NCBI GenBank assembly: GCA_905373605.1 | Contig: CAJPTO010000127.1 | Coordinates: 1-8,611 of the forward strand | Reading direction: 5' to 3' | From: an uncultured Prevotella sp. | GTDB lineage: Bacteria > Bacteroidota > Bacteroidia > Bacteroidales > Bacteroidaceae | Length of the DNA: 8,611 nucleotides | Shown here: in pieces, positions 1 through 7,886 of the stretch | Position numbering within the stretch: the stretch's first letter is position 1 | Layout: each line of letters begins with the position of its first letter | The notes under the pieces: model-generated | What the model saw: only the letters and a program-made list of their open reading frames with translations | Told to the model about the DNA's origin: nothing | The model's database searches: none | Program-made: the position numbers and the translations under genes

Positions 1-86
1 GTGACTACCTTATTGAAATGTTAAAAATGAAGTCGCCAACTAAAAAATTGTCCGAAAAGCTGGTAAAATGTAAAATTTATTCGTAA
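1..86 (+). CDS. 3' end of an unidentified gene (partial)
   Basis: The frame that begins at base 3 stays open for 27 codons and stops at TAA (84-86). It reads DYLIEMLKMKSPTKK, then LSEKLVKCKIYS. The lysine-rich but otherwise ordinary composition, with a hydrophobic/charged alternation, looks like the real tail of a protein whose start lies left of the window. The other two forward frames stop quickly here. No family can be named from 28 residues. A hairpin with arms GGCAAC and GTTGCC (93-98 and 113-118) follows closely and could mark the 3' end of the transcript, but it has no T-tract. Coding status is inference. Confidence 0.45.
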   Translation, partial: DYLIEMLKMKSPTKKLSEKLVKCKIYS

Positions 87-954
87 CTTAGCGGCAACAA
101 ACGAAAGAAGTCGTTGCCACTGAAAAGCTCAACATACCGTGAACGACAATTAGCTGCGCAAATAGGGCTTCTCTTCGCGTAATTAGAAACGCGCGTTTCG
201 TGCCACAGCAATGCAAACCAGCGTGCCATCGCCCGCCTTTTGCACGTGTCCAAAATGCGCTGTTCTAAGAACAAAATCTTAAATACTACGCTCGATGACA
301 GTTACACAGCTCCTCTCTTGCATCATAGCACCTGTGCTAATGCCGCTTTTTACGCGCCGTGAAAATTGGAAAGTGAAAGTATATTTTTGCTTGCTCTGTG
401 CGCTCTGCACGCCTGTGGCAGGCATTCCCCTCTTTCTTTTCCTACGCAAATTCTGACCTCTCGGCCGCAAATCTATTATAATTTTTTCATGTCGGGCATG
501 CCAAAAGTGTTCGACACGAACAGAACGCGGCACTATTTCACCCCTAACGGCATGGCTTCTTGTCACTGCCGAAGCTGTCATCGCCCAACAAATACGCTAT
601 CCATCAACCGTTTACCAACATCAAACGTCCTTAAAAAGAGGTTCAACACCCATCTATTTGCACCGCCAACACCTGCAAATCCCCCACATAAAGCCGTGCT
701 AAACGCCTTATTCTCATCATCACTTGTAACCTTATCACCCACCAAGACAGCTTATTGCGCCAACATTCAATACCCAACTGTTCGCCGTAAGCCATTTACC
801 ACCTCAATATTGCCTTATTTCATTGCGCTTTTAGCCCTGCTAACTCCATCACTTTGCAAAGTTAATTGCCACATTTTTTTAATCTTTACTTATGCCGATT
901 CAGGACAAAAGGATGTTATACCAACAACTATTTCTATCCCAAAATGAAATAAAT
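87..954. other. Gene-poor stretch without a recognisable gene
   Basis: About 870 bases hold no gene I can support. A 193-codon open frame on the + strand (366-947) exists, but its product is rich in H, C, P, T and N, has no recognisable domain, and lies in DNA poor in G on that strand, which by itself removes TAG and TGA stops. Overlapping minus-strand frames are arginine-rich and equally unlike real proteins. A perfect 14-bp palindrome (GAAACGCGCGTTTC, 186-199) is present. From about 560 onward the + strand becomes steadily poorer in G, leading into the G-free repeat tract. No good Bacteroidetes promoter was found in the stretch. Confidence 0.5.
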
Positions 955-1119
955 TACTACTTATTCCCCTACTACTTACCCCATTACTACCTACTCCCCT
1001 ACTACTTACTACTTTACTACTTACCCCATTACTACCTACTCCCCTACTATTTACTACCTTACTACTTACTCCCTTACTACTCACAACCTCACTACTTATT
1101 ACCTTACTACCTCCTTAAC
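955..1119. repeat. 15-bp tandem repeat (minisatellite), 11 copies
   Basis: Eleven units of exactly 15 bp run head to tail from 955, each starting TACTAC (the last full-length divergent ones start CACTAC or end differently). A typical unit is TACTACTTACTCCCT. Two consecutive three-unit blocks, 970-1014 and 1015-1059, match at 43 of 45 positions, so there is a 45-bp higher-order repeat, which points to duplication of blocks. The whole tract lies in a run with no G on the + strand (947-1142). Because the period is a multiple of three and the strand lacks G, frames stay open through it and would encode YYLLP-like pentapeptides; I regard that as a by-product. It ends 32 bp before the -33 box of the transporter promoter. 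Confidence 0.93.
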
Positions 1120-1151
1120 TTCCCCAAACAACTTCTTTTTCCGCCCAACAT

Positions 1152-1182
1152 TTTGCCATTCCCCACCTTTGCATTACCTTTG
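1152..1182 (+). promoter_or_regulatory. Bacteroidetes-type promoter of the transporter gene
   Basis: TTTG at 1152-1155 and TACCTTTG at 1175-1182 are separated by 19 nt, matching the -33/-7 pattern (TTTG, 19-21 nt, TAnnTTTG) known for the Bacteroidetes primary sigma factor. Transcription would begin near 1187-1190, leaving a 5' leader of only about 20-25 nt before the ATG at 1211. The leader is A/T-rich and has no Shine-Dalgarno sequence at the proper distance, as is common in this phylum. Its position between the minisatellite and the gene makes repeat-length effects on expression conceivable. Confidence 0.75.
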
Positions 1183-1210
1183 CAAGAGGATATCAAAATA
1201 AATAAGTTAC

Positions 1211-2875
1211 ATGGATTGGATTAACGGCCTGTTCTCAACGCATTCAGCCCTTCAGACCGTCGTTGTGCTGTCGCTGATATGCTATTTGGGCCTAATTCTA
1301 GGCAAGATACACGTCAAGGGCATTTCGCTTGGCGTGGCTTTCGTGTTCTTCATCGGCATCATCGCAGGCCATTGGGGGCTAGACATCGACCCAAAGATGC
1401 TGGATTATGCTGAGACATTCGGCCTTGTGCTCTTCGTTTACACGCTTGGCTTGCACGTAGGACCCAACTTTTTCGGTTCGCTTCGTAAGGAAGGCATCTC
1501 CCTCAACCTTTGGGGATTTGCCGTAATAGCCGTGGGAACCATCCTCGCCCTTGTGCTTTCACAGGTCACAAACGTGCCTTTGCAAACGATGGTGGGCATT
1601 CTTTGCGGTGCCGTTACCAACACTCCTGCCCTAGGAGCAGCCCAACAAGCACTTGAAAACTTCGGTTTCTCCACCAGAAGCGCCGCCCTTGGCTGTGCCG
1701 TGGCCTATCCCCTTGGTGTGCTTGGCGTCATCTTTGCCATGATTTTCCTACGCAAATTCTTTGTTAAACCCGAAGACCTTGTGCCGCATTCGCCGCAAGA
1801 CGAAGACCATACTTTCATCGCCCAATACGAGATTGTGAACCAAGCTATTGACGGAAAGACGCTGGCCGAGATTGCACAAATGTCGCACATAAGGTTTATT
1901 GTGTCGCGAATATGGCGCAACGAGCAGGTTATCGTGCCTGTTTCTACCACAAAACTGAAATGTGGGGACAACGTGCTGGTTGTGACAACCGATGATGAGG
2001 TGGGCGGAATGGAACTGCTTTTGGGCAAAAAGGTGGACAAAGACTGGAACAAGGAGAAGATAGATTGGAACCACATTGATAAGAAAGTGGAGTCGAAAGT
2101 GGTGGTTATCACGCGCCCCATGCTCAATGGCAAGAAGCTTGGTTCGCTGCAACTGCGCAATACCTACGGCGTGAACGTGAGCCGCGTTACACGTGGCGAC
2201 ACAAAGCTCTTGGGAACAAACGACCTACGCCTGCAATATGGCGACCGCGTAACGGTGGTGGGCGAGCACGATGCACTGGAAAGCGTGGAGCATTATCTGG
2301 GAAACGCCGTGCAAACCCTCAACGAACCCAACCTCGGTGCCATCTTCTTAGGCATGCTTCTTGGCCTTGCCTTGGGCACCATTCCCCTTATGTTGCCTGG
2401 CATGAGTGCCCCTGTGCGCATGGGATTGGCAGGTGGACCCATTGTGATGGGCATCCTTGTGGGGTCGATAGGCCCTCGTTTCCGCCTTGTTTCTTACACC
2501 ACACGCAGTGCATCGCTGATGCTTCGGCAGCTGGGATTGTCGCTTTACCTGGCCTGTTTGGGCTTGGATGCAGGGCAAGACTTCTTCGAAACGGTTATCC
2601 GCCCCGAGGGATTGCTTTGGGTTGGTTTGGGCTTCGTGCTCACCGTAGTGCCCGTTTTGCTGGTAGGATACATCGCCTTGCGCACCAAGCGGCTCGATTT
2701 CGGTTCCATTTGTGGCATCCTTTGTGGCTCGATGGCCAATCCCATGGCCCTAACTTACGCAAGCGAGACGCTCGAAGGCGACACGCCAGCCGTTACTTAC
2801 GCCACGGTTTACCCCCTAGGTATGTTCCTTCGTGTGATTATCGTGCAGATGATGGTGATGTTCTTCTTGGCCTAG
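1211..2875 (+). CDS. yidE: YidE-type putative transporter (aspartate:alanine antiporter family fold)
   Basis: The 554-residue product belongs to the AspT/YidE/YbjL family of inner-membrane transporters; AspT exchanges aspartate for alanine, but the substrate of YidE proteins is not established. Length equals the usual about 550. Two membrane halves are visible (about residues 10-185 and 370-553), separated by a soluble region with two TrkA-C/RCK-C-like domains (about 200-275 and 290-365). The halves are duplicates: GILCGAVTNTPALGAA (129-144) corresponds to GILCGSMANPMALTYA (502-517), and AVAYPLGVLG (163-172) to ATVYPLGMFLR (531-541). GLVLFVYTLG (71-80) and the following GPNFFGSLR are close to what I know of E. 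coli YidE. The ATG at 1211 sits properly behind the promoter, with no better start. It appears monocistronic, ending at a hairpin terminator. The soluble domains suggest gating by a cytosolic ligand (inference). Family assignment is very sure, substrate unknown. Confidence 0.95.
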   Translation: MDWINGLFSTHSALQTVVVLSLICYLGLILGKIHVKGISLGVAFVFFIGIIAGHWGLDIDPKMLDYAETFGLVLFVYTLGLHVGPNFFGSLRKEGISLNLWGFAVIAVGTILALVLSQVTNVPLQTMVGILCGAVTNTPALGAAQQALENFGFSTRSAALGCAVAYPLGVLGVIFAMIFLRKFFVKPEDLVPHSPQDEDHTFIAQYEIVNQAIDGKTLAEIAQMSHIRFIVSRIWRNEQVIVPVSTTKLKCGDNVLVVTTDDEVGGMELLLGKKVDKDWNKEKIDWNHIDKKVESKVVVITRPMLNGKKLGSLQLRNTYGVNVSRVTRGDTKLLGTNDLRLQYGDRVTVVGEHDALESVEHYLGNAVQTLNEPNLGAIFLGMLLGLALGTIPLMLPGMSAPVRMGLAGGPIVMGILVGSIGPRFRLVSYTTRSASLMLRQLGLSLYLACLGLDAGQDFFETVIRPEGLLWVGLGFVLTVVPVLLVGYIALRTKRLDFGSICGILCGSMANPMALTYASETLEGDTPAVTYATVYPLGMFLRVIIVQMMVMFFLA

Positions 2876-2877
2876 CT

Positions 2878-2894
2878 GCCCCAAAGGGGCTTTT
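2878..2894 (+). terminator. Rho-independent terminator of the transporter gene
   Basis: Two bases after the stop codon, GCCCC (2878-2882), loop AAA and GGGGC (2886-2890) form a 5-bp all-GC stem followed directly by TTTT. The stem and T-run are short, but the location right after the TAG stop supports a terminator. Confidence 0.7.
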
Positions 2895-3468
2895 ATGCAC
2901 AAGCATGACAAGCCCTTATCCACTTTTTCTTGGCTCATACGGCAGTGCAATGGCCTTTTGTTCCCGTTCAAAAAAGGCTTTTGGAAAGCTTCTGCCATAA
3001 TCATACAACCTGTGCGTAGATGCCGCTAACAAGTTCCTCAAGCAGAGGAAGGGGAGAGCGTAGAGGTTTCGGTGGTCTTGTTGAACAGAGAAAAACACTA
3101 CACTTTGAGGAAACGGAGCTTGTTGTTCTAGGCAATACAAGAAACACGAAGCGGAATTAATGTGCTGTCATGCACATGTTGCATCCTCCTAAGAGCAGTT
3201 TTCCGAAAGCATTTCTCTTGGCTATAAAGCATCAATCTCCGCGTTCTCCGCCCCCAACCCTTAGTTTCAACCCTCGTCTAAACGTAGTCTTCGCGTCCTC
3301 CTTTCCCTCTGCGTGAGGATTGCTTGTTTGCTTGCGCTGCTCCAATGACTTTCCATTTTCTATCCTGTTTGGCAACAATCCCTTGAAAAAACAACAATCC
3401 AACAGGCTGGCAAGGCACTAAGCATGCTTGCATGGCACATCCCTTATCGGCACTTTCGTCCTAAACAG
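2895..3468. other. Gap between convergent transcription units
   Basis: About 570 bases lie between the transporter terminator and the end of the small acidic-protein gene. Short frames exist on both strands, but none has a believable composition or start. A perfect 6-bp hairpin (TTCCTC, 5-nt loop, GAGGAA; 3034-3050) is present. For the minus-strand unit a terminator would be expected here. The only candidate is a weak 4-bp hairpin (about 3399-3410) followed on the minus strand, after a 7-nt gap, by a run of six T (3386-3391), which I do not consider convincing. The element CAACAATCC occurs at 3373-3381 and 3392-3400. Nothing else was recognised. Confidence 0.5.
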
Positions 3469-3669
3469 CTAGTAACCCACGTAGGGCAGCCTATCTTCTT
3501 GGCTCATCCCGTCTTCCTCCTCTTCGTCGAATGCGTCATAACCCTTGCTTTCTATCTCCTTGCCAGGGTCGAAAGGACCTCCAACTCCAGGACTTGCGCC
3601 AATCATCACATGCTCCAGGGCCAAGTTTTGCAGCTTGGCATCTGGTTTTATGTACGTTCTCTTTTCCAT
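3469..3669 (-). CDS. Small acidic protein, Prevotella 'YIKP' type, unknown function
   Basis: This 66-residue protein starts MEKRTYIKPDAKLQNL and has an ASPGVGGP stretch (25-32) and an acidic tail with five consecutive acidic residues (DEEEED region, 48-53), 15 D/E in all. It has no signal peptide or membrane segment. The layout (basic start with Y-x-x-P, a middle SPG motif, a charged Gly-rich tail) resembles the many short uncharacterised proteins of Prevotella and relatives; function is unknown. It follows the surface-protein gene on the same strand. I chose the ATG at 3669 because it puts the usual M-charged-K/R-x-Y motif at the N-terminus, 11 nt past the upstream stop. An in-frame ATG at 3681 overlaps that stop (TAATG) and would add MLNE; with it, the two genes would be translationally coupled. 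No frame disruption is seen. Being real is likely, the start is uncertain. Confidence 0.72.
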   Translation of the reverse strand: MEKRTYIKPDAKLQNLALEHVMIGASPGVGGPFDPGKEIESKGYDAFDEEEEDGMSQEDRLPYVGY

Positions 3670-3680
3670 TTCGTTAAGCA

Positions 3681-6600
3681 TTATTTAAGGATCACTTTTT
3701 TTCCGCGGTGAATAAAGATGCCCTTTTGTGGGTTATCCACGCGTTGTCCGTTAAGATTATAGTAGGCATCGTCTGTTGTTTCCGCTCCATCGGTTGCCAC
3801 ATCTTTGATACCCGTGGTGGTTTCTTCATCGATGTCGAAGGTTTCGTCATCATCATCAAATTGCAACGCCAACTTTGCACCAGCCGGTTTATTTATTTTC
3901 ATATAGGCCTTGTGCACGGGGAATTTGGTTATCGGCATCTTAACCTGCCTGAACGTTCCCCCTTGCATCACGTAGTAAGATGCAGGTTTCAGGGGCAACA
4001 GCGTGGTGTTCTTGCCCGTTACACCTTTCATGACATTGCTGTTGACAGTAAAATTCACGTTGTCTTTTTCACCTATCGTATAATAGAAAGCGTTGTTGGT
4101 GGCAACATTGTTGTCGATAACCTTCAACAGCACGCCCGTTTCTGCAGGGATGTATGCATACGAACCAGCATCGCCGCCATTTTTGTCGATGCTTGTCATT
4201 CGTATTCGGTAAGTTGCGTTGCCATAATCGGGCTTTCCCCACTCCACTTTCTTTCCAGCAACGAAAGCGGCGACGCGCGAACCGTTCTCACTGATGCAAT
4301 CGCCGAAGTCCACATCGAACTCACGTGCGAACGTGGCGTACTTCTTTGTTATTTTCACGTCCTTGATGCGATAATCAATCAGTTGCGTGAAGTCGAAAGG
4401 GCTTTTCTCCATCATTTGCGTAACATCGTTATAGGTGTATTTCGTCCAAGCATTCCTATAAGCATCTACGGCCGACTTCTTCACGTATATGGCAGTGCCA
4501 TCAGCAAACTCGCTATAGTCTTTTCCTGTCTCGTCCAAGGCGAAGCGCGTGGTGCTAAGCATGCTCTTCGAGGCGTTTGTTTCGAGGAAGAACACGGCTT
4601 TAAGCGGATTTCCCGGCCTTACAAACGCCTTCGCACCGATATACTCCACGTTTTTGCGCACCACCACCTCTTTAAGATCGGGCGCAGCATGCTCGAAAGC
4701 GAAATCGCCAATAAGGCTAACCCTGTATTTTTTGCTCCCGAAGGTAAACTCCGTGGGAAGTACGAAGGTGAAGTCGGTGCTGGTGGTGCTAAGCATGGCG
4801 GCGGTATTGTCCGACACGGCGATATACTCTTCCGTCCCAACGTTAATAGAGTGGTTAATCGAACGGAATTTCTTATAGAAGTTAACGCCTTGATATGCTC
4901 CGAACTGACTGGTGCGTACATAGATGTCAATCTTACCCATCTTTTTCTTTCCAGGTTCGTCTGCATCGAACGCAGCATCGTTGCCACCTTGTGCAATGTC
5001 ACTGGGCAATATCATCTCATCACAAAGAAAAGTGATGGTGTTGAGATTTTCGCAAAGTCCGAATGCGCGTTTGCCGATGCGCTTCACCTTGTTGGGTATG
5101 GTTACGTTCTTCAGCTTTGAGCAATGGTAGAATGCGTACTCGCCAATCTTGGTGATGGAAGGTGGCAAGAGCGTGAAGTGGTCGTTGGCTTTTCCTGGTG
5201 GGAAAATCCTCAATTCCTCTTTGTCCTTCGACAACAAGTATCCATCAACGCTTGCATACTTGACATTGTCTCGGTCTACATTAATCTCCGTAAGCTTTGA
5301 GCATTCCTTGAACGCCTCTGGCGAAATGTTGGTAGTGGCTTTTGTGACATGTATTTTGGTCAAGGCCTGACAGTTCATGAAAGCTTCGCGTTCAATAGTC
5401 TGCACATTCTTGGGAATGTTGATGCTTGTGATGCCGCAATTTGCGAACGCCCCCTCCCCAATCTTCACTATCAGTGCATCGGGATGGAACGTAACGGTGC
5501 GCAGGCTTGAACATCCAATGAACGCATTTGCCGATATGGTTTTAACCGTTTGGGGGATTTTTATCTCTTTGAGCAGCGTTAGGTTGGCAAACACGTTGGT
5601 CCCAATTGTTTGCAACTTGCTACTGCCCATGAAGTTGAACGCCTTCAGCTTGCGGTTAGTGGCAAATGCGAAAGCAGCTATTGCGTACAGCTTCGAATTA
5701 TCTGGCACATTAATCACTTCGAGGGCGCCACACTCATAGAAAACTGCGGCGAGATAGCCCAGCTCTTTGGGCAGCGTAACCTCTTTGAGCTTTCCGCATC
5801 CCCTGAAAGCCAATGCTTGGATGCTGTTCACTTTCGAGTTCGGGTCGAAAGTAACTTTCGTGAGGTTCTCCATGCCCCTGAAAGTTTCGCTACCGATGGA
5901 AAGCACGGCGGCAGGAATGTATACTTGTGTGATGTTTTTTGCGTTTTGGAAAGCGCGATCTGCGATTTTTGTAACGTTTGTTGAGATGTTGTATGTGTTT
6001 CCAGCCCTGTTTGCGGGGTAGAAATACAGCGTGCTCTCGTCTGTTGAGTAGAGAACACCATCTAAGCTAACGAAATTGGGGTTGCTCCCCACATTGTAGC
6101 TTGTCACATTGGGACAACTTTCGAAGCATCCCTCTGCCATTCCCTCCTGTGAAGCCAGGTTATATTTCTTGATGTTCTTGGGGATGGTTATCGTGGTGAT
6201 TACCTTGGCATTGTAAACGGCAGAACTTTTAAGGGTTGTCACTTCATTGAAGTCGATGCTCAGCAGGTGACTGTTGTCTGAAATGGCATAATGCTCCACT
6301 GTCTTTATGCCTTTTGGCACCGTATAGTGTTGTGTGGTTTTCCCGCGTGGGTACACAGCCAGCTTCTTATCCTCGAAAAGCACCCCATCAATAACCTTAA
6401 ACTTGGTGTTGCCCCCGGGTGCGATGTCGAAAGCTTCAAGCGACTCGGTGGGCGAGATGGTGAAAAAGCCATACGAGATGCTAAACAAGTTTTTGGGTAA
6501 CACCACCTTTTTAAGTCCGTTTACATTTAAGAAAGCTGCTCGGTGGATGGTTTTCACCCTGCTGTCCACACGATAAATCCCTCCGGATTCTAGGCTTATG

Positions 6601-7103
6601 TTAGACGGGATGGAATAAAGTGCAGTACATCCCTTGGTGAACAATGCGCCTTTTGCATCATTTTCAAAATGCGTGTTCCCCGTTTCGACGTTAAATCTCG
6701 GTGCATGGCCCAGGTTAGCAAATGCACAGTCAGCGATATACGTAACGGATGCCGGTATGTTCATCGTGTTGAGGTGTGCCCAAGCGATGCAAAAGTCTTC
6801 GATCCGCTCGATTGTTCCCGGCAATTTTAGGGCTGTGACCTCTGTGCAGAGGTATCCAGGATTATAACTTAAGGTTGTTACCTTAAAGGTTACGTCCTTT
6901 CCGTCGTTAACGGTGGCTGGCAAAGTGAGTGTTCCTGCCTTAGTTCCATCTGTTCCAATGAATGCGAGCGTGTGCTCAGCGGCAGAAACCACCTTATAGT
7001 GAAGCCCATTGAAGGTCACTATTTGGTTGTTGGTGTACGAAAAACCCCTTAAGGTCATCGCGCAAAGCACCAGCATTATGCATATAAATCTGAATGTTTT
7101 CAT
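3681..7103 (-). CDS. Secreted BspA-type leucine-rich-repeat surface protein
   Basis: The 1140-residue product opens with MKTFRFICIMLVLCAM, a signal peptide probably cut after GFS (about residue 22). There is no lipobox cysteine. Residues about 85-690 are BspA/LRR_5-type repeats (TpLRR family) of the kind 'LKEIKIPQTVKTISANAF' (511-528) and 'ITSINIPKNVQTIEREAF' (558-575). They are interrupted by insert modules of the DGVLF...YP.GK type at about 151-168, 239-255, 348-366 and 620-638. Another LRR-like patch lies at 795-840, followed by a non-repeat region with many beta-forming residues (about 905-1075) and an acidic run (QFDDDDETF, 1081-1089). The end, YYNLNGQRVDNP...GKKVILK (1114-1140), matches the C-terminal tail typical of Prevotella secreted proteins and akin to type IX secretion sorting domains. 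In related oral species such proteins mediate adhesion and coaggregation; the role here is inference. The frame is open up to 7301, but ATG 7103 is the right start because only it exposes the signal peptide. Confidence 0.92.
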   Translation of the reverse strand: MKTFRFICIMLVLCAMTLRGFSYTNNQIVTFNGLHYKVVSAAEHTLAFIGTDGTKAGTLTLPATVNDGKDVTFKVTTLSYNPGYLCTEVTALKLPGTIERIEDFCIAWAHLNTMNIPASVTYIADCAFANLGHAPRFNVETGNTHFENDAKGALFTKGCTALYSIPSNISLESGGIYRVDSRVKTIHRAAFLNVNGLKKVVLPKNLFSISYGFFTISPTESLEAFDIAPGGNTKFKVIDGVLFEDKKLAVYPRGKTTQHYTVPKGIKTVEHYAISDNSHLLSIDFNEVTTLKSSAVYNAKVITTITIPKNIKKYNLASQEGMAEGCFESCPNVTSYNVGSNPNFVSLDGVLYSTDESTLYFYPANRAGNTYNISTNVTKIADRAFQNAKNITQVYIPAAVLSIGSETFRGMENLTKVTFDPNSKVNSIQALAFRGCGKLKEVTLPKELGYLAAVFYECGALEVINVPDNSKLYAIAAFAFATNRKLKAFNFMGSSKLQTIGTNVFANLTLLKEIKIPQTVKTISANAFIGCSSLRTVTFHPDALIVKIGEGAFANCGITSINIPKNVQTIEREAFMNCQALTKIHVTKATTNISPEAFKECSKLTEINVDRDNVKYASVDGYLLSKDKEELRIFPPGKANDHFTLLPPSITKIGEYAFYHCSKLKNVTIPNKVKRIGKRAFGLCENLNTITFLCDEMILPSDIAQGGNDAAFDADEPGKKKMGKIDIYVRTSQFGAYQGVNFYKKFRSINHSINVGTEEYIAVSDNTAAMLSTTSTDFTFVLPTEFTFGSKKYRVSLIGDFAFEHAAPDLKEVVVRKNVEYIGAKAFVRPGNPLKAVFFLETNASKSMLSTTRFALDETGKDYSEFADGTAIYVKKSAVDAYRNAWTKYTYNDVTQMMEKSPFDFTQLIDYRIKDVKITKKYATFAREFDVDFGDCISENGSRVAAFVAGKKVEWGKPDYGNATYRIRMTSIDKNGGDAGSYAYIPAETGVLLKVIDNNVATNNAFYYTIGEKDNVNFTVNSNVMKGVTGKNTTLLPLKPASYYVMQGGTFRQVKMPITKFPVHKAYMKINKPAGAKLALQFDDDDETFDIDEETTTGIKDVATDGAETTDDAYYNLNGQRVDNPQKGIFIHRGKKVILK

Positions 7104-7739
7104 GTTACTAATAAATAAGAGTGTTATAATAATGGCGTTTGTTAACGTCCATGTGTGCGTTTTCGTGCGCCTTTCCACATACTTGGCACGGCATTCGGCC
7201 ATTCTGCCATTACATTTTTGCCTGTCCGTGTCCTTTTTTGCGTTGCAAGTGGCCTGGCGATGCACACGCCCAAGCCTCCCAAGACTCTCCATGTCGGGCA
7301 TCCGGCATCAATAGCTGGTTAGGGCTGTCGCACCTCAATGTCGCGTCATTGCGTTGCCGTCACGCTTAAGGCAGGTTCTAGGAAATCCGTGCATAAGTCC
7401 ATTTCCGCTCTCATTATGTTGCTCTTTGCCGTCATTTCGCTTTTGTCAGGCATCTTTCGTTAACGTTCTTAGGTGGCATGATGCACCATCTCGTCCAGTC
7501 GTAAACGAAAGCGGTTCGGCTAAAAAAACAATCAATCAAGCAAAGGCAATTGTTAGAACCGCCCTTAACCATAGCCGCTATGGTGAAAGCCATGCGTGTG
7601 CATGCAAGCATGGATATGTTCCGCATTGTGTTGTTGTCGTTTTGTGTTTCATGACCTTTGCAATTAAATCTTTCAGAGCAGTGTTCTCAATGGCTCTAAT
7701 TCTCTGTTAATGGGGGTATAAGCCCCATATCATTCTCAC
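7104..7739. other. Long region upstream of the surface-protein gene, no gene seen
   Basis: No protein gene is supported in these 636 bases. Directly before the surface-protein ATG the minus strand is very A/T-rich (7104-7135), as expected for a Bacteroidetes translation start, but contains no TAnnTTTG box. Inverted repeats include CCATAGC/GCTATGG around one base (7568-7582), AGAGC/GCTCT (7675-7679 and 7693-7697) and ATGGGG/CCCCAT with a 7-nt loop (7710-7715 and 7723-7728). A run of seven A at 7522-7528 would be a T-run on the minus strand, but no strong hairpin immediately precedes it. If the promoter at 7.9 kb reads through, all of this is 5' leader of the surface-protein mRNA. Confidence 0.45.
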
Positions 7740-7882
7740 CAGGGTGCTGTGTTCATGGCACATCCTTTATGCACAAGCGACGCCGCAGCCCAATCAGGGG
7801 CGTGCAAGTGCTGTCAGTGGTAGGCAGGAAAGGTGTTTTGTGGTAGGCCTGAACGCCTTTGGCCTTCTCCGCCAAGTTAGTA
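7740..7882 (-). ncRNA. Candidate structured RNA just downstream of a strong promoter
   Basis: Starting at the expected transcription start of the minus-strand promoter, the RNA can form a 5' hairpin (TTGGC, 7-nt loop, GCCAA; 7859-7875) and then a long rod of nested helices: 7847-7854 with 7751-7759 (8 bp, one bulge), 7829-7836 with 7760-7768 (8 bp, one bulge), and 7799-7811 with 7771-7784 (11 bp with a TT/TT internal loop and one bulged base). The rod has a 10-nt bulge and a 17-nt asymmetric internal loop. Such interrupted rods are typical of regulatory RNAs; 6S RNA (named Bacteroidales-1 in this order) is one possibility, but I do not see its usual pairing of the two RNA ends and no clear terminator. 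It could equally be the structured start of a long leader of the surface-protein mRNA. Pairings are seen, function is inferred; the 3' end is a guess. Confidence 0.4.
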
Positions 7883-7886
7883 GGTA

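Noticed and set aside
186..199. Perfect 14-bp palindrome GAAACGCGCGTTTC
   Set aside because: A palindrome of this length is expected about 0.5 times by chance in 8.6 kb, and no promoter or gene start lies beside it.
366..947. 193-codon + strand frame with a hydrophobic start
   Set aside because: The strand is poor in G here, which suppresses TAG and TGA and lets frames stay open. The product has odd composition (many H, C, P, T), no recognisable domain and no promoter or ribosome-binding context.
955..1119. CRISPR array
   Set aside because: Units are 15 bp with no spacers and vary in sequence; this is a plain tandem repeat and no cas genes are present.
3386..3410. Terminator for the minus-strand unit
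   Set aside because: The T-run on the minus strand is good (six T), but the preceding hairpin has only about four pairs, one a wobble, and is separated from the T-run.
3708..5120. 470-codon + strand frame antisense to the surface-protein gene
   Set aside because: It lies wholly opposite a well-supported LRR-coding frame. Its product has no domain and the composition expected of a reverse-strand shadow.
7104..7301. N-terminal extension of the surface protein to an ATG at 7301
   Set aside because: It would bury the clear signal peptide that begins at ATG 7103 behind 66 mostly basic residues with no domain.
7766..7778. 13-base match TTTATGCACAAGC between 2892-2904 and 7766-7778, which would make the minus-strand RNA complementary to the 3' end of the transporter transcript
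   Set aside because: By rough estimate one 13-base match within a window of this size is expected by chance about half the time, and the site in the transporter unit lies at or beyond its terminator.
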